Translations under genes and position numbers: made by a program
In this document: one piece after another, positions 52,846 through 63,988 of the stretch
How the letters are laid out: the number at the start of each line of letters is the position of its first letter
Numbering within the stretch: position 1 is the stretch's first letter
Assembly: GCA_037043455.1 (NCBI GenBank)
Contig: JAWPHD010007179.1
Span: forward strand, 62,001-126,000
DNA length: 64,000 nt
Source of the DNA: Cyrtodaria siliqua
Lineage: Eukaryota > Mollusca > Bivalvia > Adapedonta > Hiatellidae
Direction: 5' to 3'
The notes under the pieces: generated by a model
Seen by the model: the letters and a program-made list of their open reading frames with translations, nothing else
What the model was told of the DNA's origin: nothing
Database searches by the model: none

Positions 52846-54050
52846 ACAAATATAACGGCTTAATATGTCAAACTAGTATAGACATGGAAATATCAGTTTC
52901 CAGACTGTAATTAGTGGGAAGCGGTCACTAAGTCGACCTTGAACTAGAAGTGTGTTCCATCATCCATGGAACACTTGCTTCGCCTGCTGACAGTGCTGTG
53001 TGCTTATTTCCAAGGTTAGGTTGCAGGTTAGGCTGATAGAAAGGGCATAACCCTGCCAAAATGTAAGTCAGAGGTGCACATGTGTAACAACATTTCTTGA
53101 GATGAAGATGAGTGTGAAGTTTCATGAACATAATTAAAATACTTTTCAATTGATGGCCAAGCATAGGTTGCAGGTTTAAAGCATGACGGACGGACGAACG
53201 ACGACGGACAAAGTGATCGATAAGTGTCTGCCACCCGAGGCATATAACACAAAAATAAGTGTTCAGTTCTCATATAAAAATATCCGTCATGCGGATATTT
53301 TTTATGCACTCTTCAACCCAATGAATTTTACTTGACCAGGCTAGACCAGTGACATTTGCTTTATCAGAGGAGTACCGCTAAGTACAGCAAAACATGTTTC
53401 GAGATGCTAATTTCAGTGCTTGATGTTCACTTCGAGATTGCCTGTCACTTTAATTACAAAAGATCTATTTCAAAAGCTTGAATAAACAATAAATAGATTA
53501 AAATGACCTTGTGTTCCTAAAAGGCAGTTTTTCAGTTTCAGATACATGTACGCAAATGGAAACTTTTTTTTTTTACACAGATCCAACTGAACCAAAGAAA
53601 AAATAATACAATATTTTATTTATATTATATTTTATTTATATTATATTTATAAACTAAACATCTATTAAATACCACAATAATGAAATTTACTTCATACTTA
53701 CAACAAAAAAAATCAACCGTCATATATGGCCTAAAATGTGTTAAAATGATGTAAAACACCAAAAGTTATTTTGAGTGTGAGCAGTATGACATTGTATACA
53801 TTTGGTGTTTTTTAACAGCTTTACACATTATATAAATCTCTGTGAGGTATAATTATGTTCATTTTGGTTCTTTAAAAAAATAACGTCTGCTCAGTCCTCG
53901 GGATTGCCAAATAGAAGTCACCATCATGATCAGACGAACACATCTCAAGCGAGATACGCAGTAACAAGTATACACTGTAACACATCAGCCCGAAGAAAAA
54001 TTAACCGCGTTTCTGATTTGGCCTAATTAAAGTAATATATTTCCTGGAGT
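52846..54050. other. Non-coding part with fragments of repeat elements
   Basis: Around 53010-53260 a diverged unit ends GACGGACGGACGAACGACGA and GCCACCCGAGGCATATAACA, typical of the edges of degenerate repeat elements. At 53700-53765 is a partial copy of the SINE-like end seen at 43790-43865. Confidence 0.5.
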
Positions 54051-54161
54051 TTAGAATCTTGCGATCACAGTATAGTCAACTTTTTTGGTTAAATCCATGT
54101 CTTTCAGGGTTGCATTGGTATTTGAAGAACGAAGGGTATCTCTAAACCAGATGATGTGTCT
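54051..54161 (-). CDS. Possible terminal exon in the TTAA transposon
   Basis: On the minus strand TTCATTTCAG (acceptor) is followed by an open 36-codon stretch, RHIIWFRDTLRSSNTNATLK and on to KKVDYTVIARF, then TAA. Splice context and clean open frame support an exon, but I do not recognise the sequence. Confidence 0.35.
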   Translation of the reverse strand, partial: RHIIWFRDTLRSSNTNATLKDMDLTKKVDYTVIARF

Positions 54162-55959
54162 CTGAAATGAACAAAACAAGTTGTTAAAAAGGATGGTGGG
54201 GAAAAATATATAAGCCATATGATATATGCATGGAATTTCACATGAATCCACAGAGTGTCCTGTTATTTTTAAAGGGAATTTATATACAGTATTTCCTCTA
54301 ACAGTAGCTCCCGGGCGCTATGCAAAGTGCGAAGGGGGGTGATACCATTATGATACAAATTTTCAATATATTTCAGTTCCTTTCCCCGACTGTTTCCTTA
54401 TAGAATTACTGTACGGGCATCTTTTACTGTTACACTGGTATTGACTTAACCTAAACCCGACAATGTACTGAGTATATTACTGTCACCACTCTGCATCTGT
54501 ATGATACACATTTCCGTCAAACTTGACAATTACAACACGTGTTGGTTGCGTATAAATTAAATAATAATAAAAGAAACTAAATAGTAAAATGAAAGAAACA
54601 AGATAAATAAAAGTGGTAATTTGTATTGATGATGATAGCGCTTTAAGGTTTATGTCATAGACCATACTGGTGTCGAAGGTAAAAAACTCCCATTATCAAA
54701 TCCATTAGCGGTAAAGACGAAAAACAGTGTGTGTTTTTTAGGAACTTTTAGATTTTTTAAGAAGGTAAAGTTTCTTAAAAGAGGTGGGGGTGCTTCTATT
54801 AGGGACGGTGCTTCTAATATAGGAAATACAGTATTATTAATTTAATATATAATAGGTAAATTTACATCACAGAGAAACGTGAACGTATTACCATCAACTT
54901 GTATGGGTTTTGTGTGATAATTAGAACCTCAGAAAATCATCTATTATTTATTAAACTCTTTAGCAAACATTATTTGGTGCTCGACAAGCTGTCGCATTGT
55001 ATCTTTTTTTTGCAAACTTGTTTAATAAATTCTATAATAAATCAGCACTCGATCATATAAGATCAGCTATTATATCTGCCAAGAAATTAATATATAATCA
55101 TTCTTCTCCCATTACCACTAAACTTGAATCAACAAAATAGTTTTTACCAGTATGGTGTCGGGGAGTCTTAACTCTTACCTAGCATTGCAGAGTTAGTTAC
55201 GTTGAACTTTTGGGCATTACAAATATGGTTGTACGGACATAACAAAAATGAAATCTTGATTATTTAATTATTACACGTCTTTCATATTCAATGTGTGTTT
55301 GTGACAACAGATAATATTTTTATTTATTGACTTGGGGGAAATGGGTAGATTTGGGTGTTTCGTGACACCCGTTAGAAGGAATAGTTAAGGTACCACATGA
55401 TATTTTGGCTACTTCATTGGTTTAGATAGGAAGTTTCCACTCTGTTTGTTGTTATTTCAATATTTAAAACCAGATTTTTCCCTCCTGACAAGATATGACG
55501 TGGATATGGGTGTAGAACCACTGTTCTGACTTATTTTATAAATGAAAGTTTAAACATGTTCAGGTAAACTGTTGTTACTCATTAAAATGTGAAGCTTTTT
55601 TAATAAATCGTATAATTAATTGTTTGGCATTTTATTTTTTGTATACCATAAGAACTTAAGAACTTCATGCTCCCCGAAAGATGTCGGTACTGAAACATTT
55701 CAGGGTAGCATATAGTCCAACCATGATATATTACAAGATAATTCACCGTAAACGATGTTCTATTTCTGTTCTTATACCCCTAAAATGTGAAAATAACGCA
55801 CACATCTCATTCTGATATCTTTCGCATTGCTTTGCTGACTCTCCTAACGTTACAAACGTTACAGTGATATCTTTCGCATTGCCTTGCTTATTCTTCTAAA
55901 GTTGCAAACGCTACAGTGATATATCGTTGAATGTAACGAGAATTGCATCAAGAATTGCA
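54162..55959. other. AT-rich intron-like DNA
   Basis: No gene seen. At 55815-55920 a segment with GATATCTTTCGCATTGC is tandemly duplicated (about 50 bp step). Confidence 0.45.
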
Positions 55960-56460
55960 GGGCAATCCATAGATCCCACCGGCCCAGACAAACATTTTCC
56001 AGACATTTTCTATGATGGAGGTCAAAAATCAAGGTCAAGGTCACAATGACCTTATTTCCGTACGCGACACACCGCTATCCCAAGACGTATTCACATACCA
56101 AGTTTGATAGCTCTCTAAGTGTTATAGTATTGAAAATACTGTCCGGACGTCAAGGTTACAATGACCTTATTTTGGTATGCGACACACCGCTATCCCAAGA
56201 TGTATTCACATACCAAGTTTGGTATCTCTAAGTGTTATAGTATTAAAAATACGGTCCGGATAAGAATTATCTATGACAGAGGTCACAGGTCAAGGTGACC
56301 TGTTTTTGGTACGCGACACACCGCTACCCCAAGTATATCCACATACCAAGTTTGGTATCTCAGTCTTATAGTATTAAAAATATGGACCGGACAAGCATTT
56401 CGGAAAGACGGACGGACAAACAGGGTGCAAACCTATAGTCCCCAGACGGTGGGGGACTTA
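55960..56460. repeat. 115-134 bp tandem repeat element, 3 copies
   Basis: GCGACACACCGCTATCCCAA occurs at 56064 and 56179 and, as a one-base variant, at 56313, each after CAAGGT-type and ATGACCTTATTT and before CACATACCAAGTTTGGTATC. The right edge is GACGGACGGACAAACAGGGT followed by CCAGACGGTGGGGGACTTA. Confidence 0.85.
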
Positions 56461-56527
56461 TTAACTGACAGGTGAAATCAGCAGTTACATTATGCTCAAT
56501 GTTGAAAAGTCTTGCAACCATATTTAC

Positions 56528-56623
56528 CTGTTGCTAACTTTGTGTTGGCATACCAAATTCTATTGTGCCTCTTCCCAGTTGGTACATTGTTAGTGTAGCC
56601 GCACTGTGTATTACTGCATGAAA
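56528..56623 (-). CDS. Candidate transposase exon (VPTGKRH)
   Basis: Minus strand: acceptor TTTTATCAG, then 96 bases, then donor GTAAATATG. In the phase with no stop it reads SCSNTQCGYTNNVPTGKRHN, then RIWYANTKLATG. This resembles the CxxCG...VPTGKRH...NTKLATG block that I associate with Mutator-like transposase proteins annotated in bivalves. Recognition is from memory, and flanking exons with the catalytic domain were not found. Confidence 0.5.
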
Positions 56624-56964
56624 CTGATAAAAAGAAGAATTTTCAAAACTGATTACTAACTTCCCTGGTAAGGATGTATTAATTATTTTCAAATATTCAG
56701 AGGTTGGGGACAGTATGCTTATATAAAACAATATTTTTATGATCAGGATTTTCATTTATAAACATTAATAAAACATACATCAGAGTGGTCATAGCTATTG
56801 AAATCTAAGAGTCAATAACTTGTCATCCCCAAGCTATCGGCTTGCGGGTTAAATTGTCAACAGTTTACAAGTAAATTTGTTTGCATACAATTTCAGAGAT
56901 GTATAGCTTTAATACACGATAAAAATTCAGAGATGAAAATTGTAATTAAACCTTGTGTGAACAA

Positions 56965-57260
56965 TGAAAGGTTTAGAATGTTCTGTGTCTGAAAAGTTGA
57001 CTGTCCGATTAGTGCATCTGAAATGTCACTTGCTTCTCACCAATGGGACTATGGTTCAATTCTCGGCCGGGACATGTGAGGTGACACGGTGGTCACCAAA
57101 TCAGACAGGCTTGTTTTCTCCGATTATTTCTCCGGTTACTACGGTTTCCTCCCACACGAAAGACCACAGTTACGCTTACATTCGTGCCAACGAGAGTAAT
57201 TGACATATGTTGTATAAACTTGTTTCGCGATTGTTGTAAAATAAATGAAGTTTATATTTT
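56965..57260 (+). mobile_element. SINE with mollusc-type core
   Basis: B-box-like ATGGTTCAATTCTC, then GGTGACACGGTGGTCACC, TTCTCCGGTTACTACGGTTT, CCTCCCACACGAAAG, and a 3' end with TTGTTGTAAAATAAATGAAG. A diverged A-box precedes. It is the same broad class as the SINE at 205-610. Confidence 0.7.
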
Positions 57261-58319
57261 AAAGTGAAGACCCTTGTCTGAATAGTGCACAAAGCACAAA
57301 TTGAAATTGCAAAACAAGCACTGAAAATACAACCTTTTTATAATTGTGGACAATCCATATGCGAGTATCCCCATGGCATGTGACAGCTGAAGTGGCACTT
57401 TTTGCAAGAAGATAGGGCATCAGCAAGAACACCTAGCTCAACAACCCTTCTACCTGTCCGCCAGTCTCCAGCTCCCTCGTCAACCAAACTGTCATCCGCA
57501 ATATCTGACAGTCAGGTATGTCATTCTGTGACAAAGGCCTTTAAAAAGAGGAAGAAATAATATTGTAGAAGATATTTTCATGATTTCATCATGTTACTAC
57601 TATGACAACTGACCAATAACACCTGGCTGGGGAAAAAGATCTTCTTAGGCTTCTAACCTGCAAACACTTCCACTGTTTGAACCAATGGTTAAGTCTGAGG
57701 TGACATGTCGTACTTGACCCCGGGAACAATCCTGTATACACCCCGGGTACAATCCTGTATACACCTCGGGTACATTCCTGTATACAATATTGTACCAGAC
57801 TTTAAATCTTGCCAGATCTTATCGTATTTTGAAAATTCTAACATTGATGTTTTGTGTGTATTTTCTTTAAAAACAATCAAGACCATAATGAAAACAAGTG
57901 TATCTGTTAAACATATTATAAACATATTGAAAAGCTTTATTATATTTTAAAGTAAATAACAATAAAACCATTTGCAAGCATTAGACACGCGACCTTCACT
58001 CGAGATCTGCAATAGTGGGGCACATTCCTGTATACAGAAATGACCTTGGGTACAATCCTGTATACAGGAATGTATCTGGGGTACATTCCTGTGGGGATAC
58101 ATTCCTGCAGACAAAGACCCCATAAGCGTAATTAACGGTGCGGAAGTGCAGTTTTTAATAAAACCAATATTAGCAATAAATGTTGCTAAATGTAAAATGC
58201 TCCAATCACAATGACCAACCTGAGCAAGTAACATAATTTTACTTTCGTTTTCGCCAAAAATATGCACTACTGAAGTCAGAGAAAATATAAAATTTCAGAG
58301 AACATTTATACGTACAATA
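57261..58319. other. Non-coding part with a 23-bp minisatellite
   Basis: At 57719-57790 ACAATCCTGTATACACC repeats three times (about 23 bp). Related CATTCCTGTATACAG blocks are at 58020-58110, and TGTATACA is itself a palindrome. A Ser/Pro-rich open stretch on the plus strand (57411-57514) ends at CAG/GTATGT and could be an exon, but is unconfirmed. Confidence 0.5.
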
Positions 58320-58451
58320 ACCATGATCGCCGGTGGAATCTACGGTTTCAGTGTTCCCTGTGTTCTGCCATCTTCTCTTCTGTGCTTCTAAGATCTGTTT
58401 ACGTTTGTTTAATTGTTTTACGCTTAAGAAACCACGTTTTGTTTTACCCAT
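58320..58451 (-). CDS. Candidate first exon in the TTAA transposon
   Basis: ATG at 58451 begins MGKTKRGFLSVKQLNKRKQI, followed by LEAQKRRWQNTG and an acidic end. It is a basic N-terminus of a kind seen on transposon-encoded proteins. A possible donor lies near 58310-58322 (GTATAAATG or GTTATTG). It sits about 270 bp inside the transposon end, as expected for a first coding exon. Function not assigned. Confidence 0.4.
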
Positions 58452-58701
58452 TTTTGTATTCGAGGTCAGCAACGCGAAAAGCAGTCTGTGTAGAAGGGAG
58501 GTAAATCCCGATGTCGTAATAGTAAAATGGCAGCGGAATAGAATGTAGAACTTATAAAAAGAAAGCGACATGCTACAGGTTGTTGTTTAATAACATTTAA
58601 TTGTTTATTATTATTTGGAAAGTGATTTTGGAACATCTTCCCACTTTTTACAACATCCACAAATGCGTTGCGCGAAATTATGCGCAGATCACGCTAATTC
58701 G

Positions 58702-59157
58702 TCACCAGAGGGCACCCTTAAGGTGACCATTATCTATAGCGGTTTGGAGTAGCGTTTCCAGTCTACATCCGAAAGATGTTACCGACTCCCCAGGCTTCTG
58801 TGCAGTATTAAACAATTCCTGCATGATCATGCCCTTGGTTGAGACGTCACCAAACATGGCATCTAGTTTGTCAACAATATCCTTTACTTTGGCTTTCTCA
58901 CCAAGAGGGATCAACATCTTTCTAGCAGGGCCTTTGAGTGATCTACGAATGGACTGTACTATTAAATGCTCTACTGTGTCGGGGTCGTTCAATAGACACC
59001 TTATCTCGAAACGCCATTCATTATAGAGACATTCACCTTTAGTAAGGGGTTCGTCGCCGGAAAATGTTGGAATCTTAGGGACATAAGGGGTCACATTGTA
59101 ATTCACTGGATTACTTATACTCCCATCCCCCACCCCTGTTGGTTTAGGCGTAGACAT
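58702..59157 (-). pseudogene. gag: Gypsy gag, N-terminal half
   Basis: Starts MSTPKPTGVGDGS, with VPKIPTFSGDEP and the WRFEIRCLL block typical of Gypsy and Paraneoplastic-Ma-like gag, then SIRRSLKGPARKMLIPLGEK and TKGMIMQELFNTAQKPGESV. The frame runs into the insertion at TTAA (58718-58721) and reaches a stop 12 bases inside it. The frame on the other side of the insert (51380 downward) matches if one TTAA is counted once, so the gag was intact when hit. Confidence 0.92.
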
Positions 59158-60862
59158 CTTGCTAGATTTCGGGCCAATATCACCGGGTGAATTAAAAAAA
59201 TAGTTTTGGGATTTGCACCTTTTTCAGGGCTCTTATCTGCACTCATCTTAATTAAGTAATACTAATAAATTACTTAAACTAATGTGTTTTATAAACACTA
59301 CAAAAAGGATATCAGTGCTCCTGAAAAGTGAAAATCTATTTGCACGATTTACATATGGCTAATTAAATTAACCCACACTGATATACAATTTTAGTATTGA
59401 CAATGTAAATAAATTAAACTATGAACCACCTGAAAATGTTAACAACACATATATATATGACTTACAAGTCATATGCACTTGCTATCAAAAACGCCTCACA
59501 CGTTCGCCATTCCCTGTAAATACAACAATACCTGTCATATTAACATTAAATACACTAAATGAATTTTGTTTTTCTAATCTACGTTCAACGTTATCCCTGC
59601 AGCAGTAAATAGCTATAACTTTGTAATGCTTAAACACAAATATATTTTACATTCAACAATACAGCACCGTCTCCTATGTGTAACTGCTGAAAAGCAAAGC
59701 AATGCTAAATCATATTGTTTTCCGTCAAATATAGTATAAGGGGCAAATACAAAAATAAATACTGATCTAGTAACCGACACTTTCAATCTGACCTTCCTCT
59801 CTGTCAATGTTAGTGCAGAGTGTTAATTTAAAGAAGTGAAAGCAAGCGAAACAACGTAATTAATATTCTGGCTGAAATCTTTTACGAATCAGCTGGAGAA
59901 AATCTTATAGCTATGTCTAAACTATAATCTAAACTAATGTATAATATTCCTAGGCAAACTTAGCTAATCAACTTAATTATTAACATTGACATGTAAACAC
60001 TCCTTTTATACATACATATTTCTTTTCACTATAATGGCTAAATGACGGTATAACTGTAACAAAATCTTATAACCAAACTAATTTTAATAACAAATAACAC
60101 AAAAATCTGCTCTGGTAATGCCAAATTAGCAAAATAACTGAAAATCAATGTTTACTTTCTAATTTTTAGCAATCGCGGAACACTTCCGGTCTAGAAAATT
60201 GTCAACTTCCGTTTTCGGAAACGGTCTAAAAAGCACTTTTTACGTGTAATGTTATGAATTATCACAACTAATCTGTATAAAAAGGGCGTCTTTAACCATA
60301 TGAATCAATCGTTTATCATACACAGCAAAAATTTACGATTTCGGAAAAAGTACCGACACACATGGTAAATTTGTGAAAACGAAAGTAGAAATGGGCACGA
60401 AATTGTGTATCGTTGGATAATTTAGAAACAACAATTTACGACTATAACAGCCAGAGCAAATAAACAAGATAACTTACATTTATCAGTTCACTGTCCTTCC
60501 ATTTCCTCAATCACAAAAAAAAAATCACATAAAAAACACTTTCACAAATCACTTCACATTTTTTGTCCATGTCCACTCCCGATCACATCCGAAGTTCGCC
60601 GCGTGAGTCCTCTCCTCCATCGTAGTCTTGCCACATAGCTCTTTTGAAAGAGGCTATGCAAAGTTTTGTGCACAACAAACTTTTGGTACCAAAAAAAAAT
60701 CTCCTAAAAAAAAAACACTCTAGGCCTAGAAAAAAAACACTTGATACCTCATCCTCCATCCATCAGCTTTTTCCGGGTGGTGGTGGGGTCTTATGGTGGC
60801 CATCACTTCTCCAGTTTGCCTCCGGTTAAGGTGAACCAATGGGCCACGCCTAGCTGTTTATC
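59158..60862 (-). other. Gypsy leader, about 1.7 kb
   Basis: AT-rich sequence between primer site and gag start, without long open frames on the minus strand. It is unusually long for a leader. It could hold a packaging signal or an intron. Confidence 0.6.
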
Positions 60863-60880
60863 CAAATGCCGGGATCGCCA
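60863..60880 (-). other. Primer-binding site of the Gypsy element
   Basis: One base inside the 5' LTR the minus strand reads TGGCGATCCCGGCATTTG. It starts TGG as expected for pairing with a tRNA CCA end. I cannot name the tRNA. The site differs from the tRNA-Pro type seen at 2936 and 7371. Confidence 0.6.
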
Positions 60881-60881
60881 T

Positions 60882-61487
60882 TGTTGTAAGGGTTTTGTAA
60901 TGTATAAGATTACGTCCTTGCAGGTTTCTATATTTTTATTAATGTGGAACTAAACAGCCTGGAATAACAAAGAAATAACATTATAACTTAAATACAAAAA
61001 CATGTACAAAGTAATTATTCTTTCATTCCAGCATGTCCAGCAAAGAACATCATTTCATAATTATATACAAATTAAATAAAACAATACATACCAGGCAATG
61101 GCCTCACTACATTTACTCTTTATAAACAGGCAAATAAAGTATCTAACTTATGGCTATAAATGCATAAGTTTATTCTTGGAGAAGTATAACCTACTCCGAT
61201 GACATCTGTGACAAAAGTGATATTAGAGAGGGCTTTTAGGCGGGAAACTAATAAAAGAACAAGGTTAGGTAACTGGTTAGGTAACCTATTCACATCATAC
61301 CACATTCATACACATACTATAAATATACATACAATATACATTTACACTGAAAGTAGTTCAGTGTCCAGTCTAAACTGTCCAGGTAAATACAAATGCTAAG
61401 GTTCAGTGGTTACTATAATTAAATGGAATGTAGGCACTATCTTTAAAGGTACAGTAGACATATTGTTAAAATAAACACCTGTTGACA
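60882..61487 (-). repeat. 5' LTR of the Gypsy element
   Basis: Same 606-bp length and ends as the 3' LTR. This one lies upstream of gag on the minus strand and should hold the promoter. No clear TATA box was singled out. Confidence 0.95.
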
Positions 61488-61491
61488 TGTC

Positions 61492-63004
61492 ATAATGACA
61501 AAATACAATGGCGGATATCCCCCTCCATAGCTATACAGAATGTGCATAGTTTGCCGGTGTATGGGGTTAAAACTTCACAATTACTCCCCCTTGATTCGTC
61601 CCATTGATTCGACCTCAAAATTAATGTTGATACTTGGTCATATACCACTATTGCATTTTACATAGGGTTAAATAAAAGCCTTTAGGCCCAAAAACACATT
61701 TTACACATCCAAGGGAACCTTTTAGGCTACTTTATTTTCAAGAACTATCCTAGACTCACTTAAAAAAGTGCAAACAATTGGGGCTTTTGTATTGCTTTCA
61801 CCTACTTTCGGTTTGATGACGGTGATGACCGTCAGGCACGCAGCAAATAAATGTGAATTTATGACAATTTACTATACCTGCAATTTTCTCAATAAAATAG
61901 CCCAGATGCAAGAACAAATACTTTTTTTTTTTATCACCTACACATATTATTTTGACATGTTATGTACATCAGTTATGATTAAGGCAATTCTACCCAATCA
62001 GAAAATACCTCTTTCGAAAGAGATATACCCTAATACATCTATACTTGTTTTTCAGCCAATCAGTAGCCCCAAAACAAAACAATAGTGGGACCAGTAGCCC
62101 CAAAACAAAACAATAGTGGTATGTGACCACTTACAGTCGTACATGTTATGTTCGTACTTATAATATGCAAGAGTTGAAAGACACAATTATTTAATAATTT
62201 AAAAAAGAAAAAATAGAAAAACAACTAAAAAAGAACAACACAAAATTCGTAGATCTATTTATCATATTGTAACATGAACTACTACTATCTACGCTATGTG
62301 ACGAGCAAAGGCATAACCGTAATAACCAGTGTCCGATTGCAGAAAAAAATGTAATTTAAACTGGAGCATGCAAACACACAAAAAACAATAGAAACTCAAG
62401 AGACTAAAATATTGACCTACTAGTATTAAAATTAGATGAATGATTTATATGTTGTCAGTTTTTATTTAAACATATTTTACTGTTTCAAACTAAATTATAG
62501 CCTAGAATTGCAATTTCGGCAGACATTGTTTAATACATTTAATTTTTTTTTTTTTTCTTTTTTTTCTTTTTTTTTCCAGCCATCTTTAAAAAAAATATTA
62601 TCCGCGGCATAGGTACATAGGGGTCGGGAGAATCATTCCCTGTAGTACCGTACAATAATTAGCAACTGTAATCGTTATATATCTATGAAACAAAGTATTC
62701 ATAGACAAAGTATTCATAGTACATGCCAGCCAAAGATATATTCATACAAGAAATAATCTAACAAGTTTCTCCTCTTATCTTAATCGAGATTTTTTCATAT
62801 TGCATGTATAAGAAAACAACAATAAAAAATAATAAGTACCACCGAAGGTTTTATGTCTCACTGTGGTAAAATGATTTATATTTGGCTAGTGTATATCATA
62901 ATAAACACACATTAACACATTTTATGACAATTTAATAAATCCAACCAATGTTATGATGGAGAAAGTGTTTTCTCTATTCTTTCTGTTGCCATAACACTAT
63001 GTTA
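61492..63004. other. Unique AT-rich DNA right of the Gypsy element
   Basis: A 31-bp tandem duplication (CAGTAGCCCCAAAACAAAAC) lies at 62061-62118 and a T-rich tract at 62541-62577. No gene seen. Confidence 0.6.
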
Positions 63005-63006
63005 TA

Positions 63007-63988
63007 CGGTGTCCTGTTAGGGTCATGTTACCATCGCATCTAAGAAGCGATGGTCGATGGTAAGATGCGATGGTCGATGGTCCATCGCATCTTACCATCG
63101 ACCATCACATCTTACCATCGACCATCGCCTATTACCATCGCATCTTACCATCGACCATCGCATCTTACCATCGAACATCGACCTAGGTCGATGGTCGATG
63201 GTAAGATGCGATGGTAAGATGCGATGGTCAATGGTAAAATGCGATGGTCGATGGTAATATGCGATTGTAAGATGCGATGGTCGATGGTAAGATGCGATGG
63301 TAAGATGCGATGGTCGATGGTAAGATGCGATGGTAAGATGCGATGGTCGATGGTCCATCGCATCTTACTATCGACCATCGCATCTTACCATCGACCATCA
63401 CATCTTACACCATCGACCATCGCATCTTACCATTGACCATCGCATCTTACCATCGACCATCGACCTAGGTCGATGGTCGATGGTAAGATGCGATGGTCGA
63501 TGGTAAGATGCGATGGTAAGATGCGATGGTCGATGGTAAGATGCGATGGTAAGATGCGATGCGATGGTAAGATGCGATGGTCGATGGTAAGATGCGATGG
63601 TAAGATGCGATGGTCGATGGTCCATCGCATCTTACCATCGACCATCGCATCTTAGATGCGATGGTAACATGACCCTAACAGGACCTAGGTCGATGGGCGA
63701 TGGTAAGATACAATGGTCGATGGTAAGATGCGATGATAAGATGCGATGGTCAATGGTAAGGTGCGATGGTCGATGGTAAGATGCGATGGTCGATGGTAAG
63801 ATGCGATGGTCTATGGTCCATCGCATCTTACCATCGATCATCGCATCTTACCATCGCGTCTTACCATCGACCATCGCATCTTACCATCGCATCTTACCAT
63901 CGACTTTCGCATCTTACCATCGCCCATCGACCTAGGTCGATGGTAAGATGGTAAGATGCGATGGTAATATGGCCCTAACAGGACACCG
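63007..63988. mobile_element. Foldback element with TA duplication and palindromic array
   Basis: TA flanks both ends (63005-63006, 63989-63990). TIRs of about 34 bp begin CGGTGTCCTGTTAGGGTCAT and match with about two differences. Between them the sequence is almost only the units GATGGTCGATGGTAAGATGC (20 bp) and GATGGTAAGATGC (13 bp), in alternating orientation, with turning points at CGACCTAGGTCG (about 63180-63188, 63461-63469, 63928-63936) and GGTCCATC (about 63080, 63356, 63621, 63817). An internal TIR-like copy is at 63655-63683. All open frames here are repeat artefacts. Confidence 0.88.

Larger units (their letters stand above)
51381..58717. mobile_element. 7.34-kb TTAA-flanked DNA transposon inside gag
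   Basis: TTAA occurs at both borders (51377-51380 and 58718-58721). TIRs are GGGGGCCCTCTGGTGA (51381-51396) and, as reverse complement of the right end, GGGTGCCCTCTGGTGACG. TTAA duplications occur in piggyBac and Kolobok superfamilies. Candidate minus-strand exons lie at 58320-58451, 56528-56623 and 54051-54161. It also contains SINEs (52640-52845, 56965-57260) and tandem repeats, so it is itself an accumulated composite. Moved after the Gypsy arrived, hence recent. Confidence 0.88.
45346..61487 (-). mobile_element. Young Gypsy-class LTR retrotransposon with nested insertion
   Basis: Direct 606-bp LTRs at 45346-45951 (3' LTR) and 60882-61487 (5' LTR) differ at 6 sites by eye. TGTC flanks both ends (45342-45345, 61488-61491). 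On the minus strand the order is 5' LTR, TGG-starting primer site, 1.7-kb leader, gag, protease, RT-RNase H, integrase, a third ORF, purine tract, 3' LTR. Total 16.1 kb, of which 7.34 kb is a TTAA-flanked insertion in gag. Domain order is standard Gypsy, unlike the element at 2312. Confidence 0.95.

Noticed and set aside
57411..57514. Ser/Pro-rich plus-strand stretch ending at CAG/GTATGT
   Set aside because: The donor looks good, but no partner exon on the plus strand was found and the other candidate exons in this insert are on the minus strand.
63057..63954. Many overlapping open frames in the CGATGGT array
   Set aside because: Palindromic repeat without stops in several frames. Pure artefact of composition.
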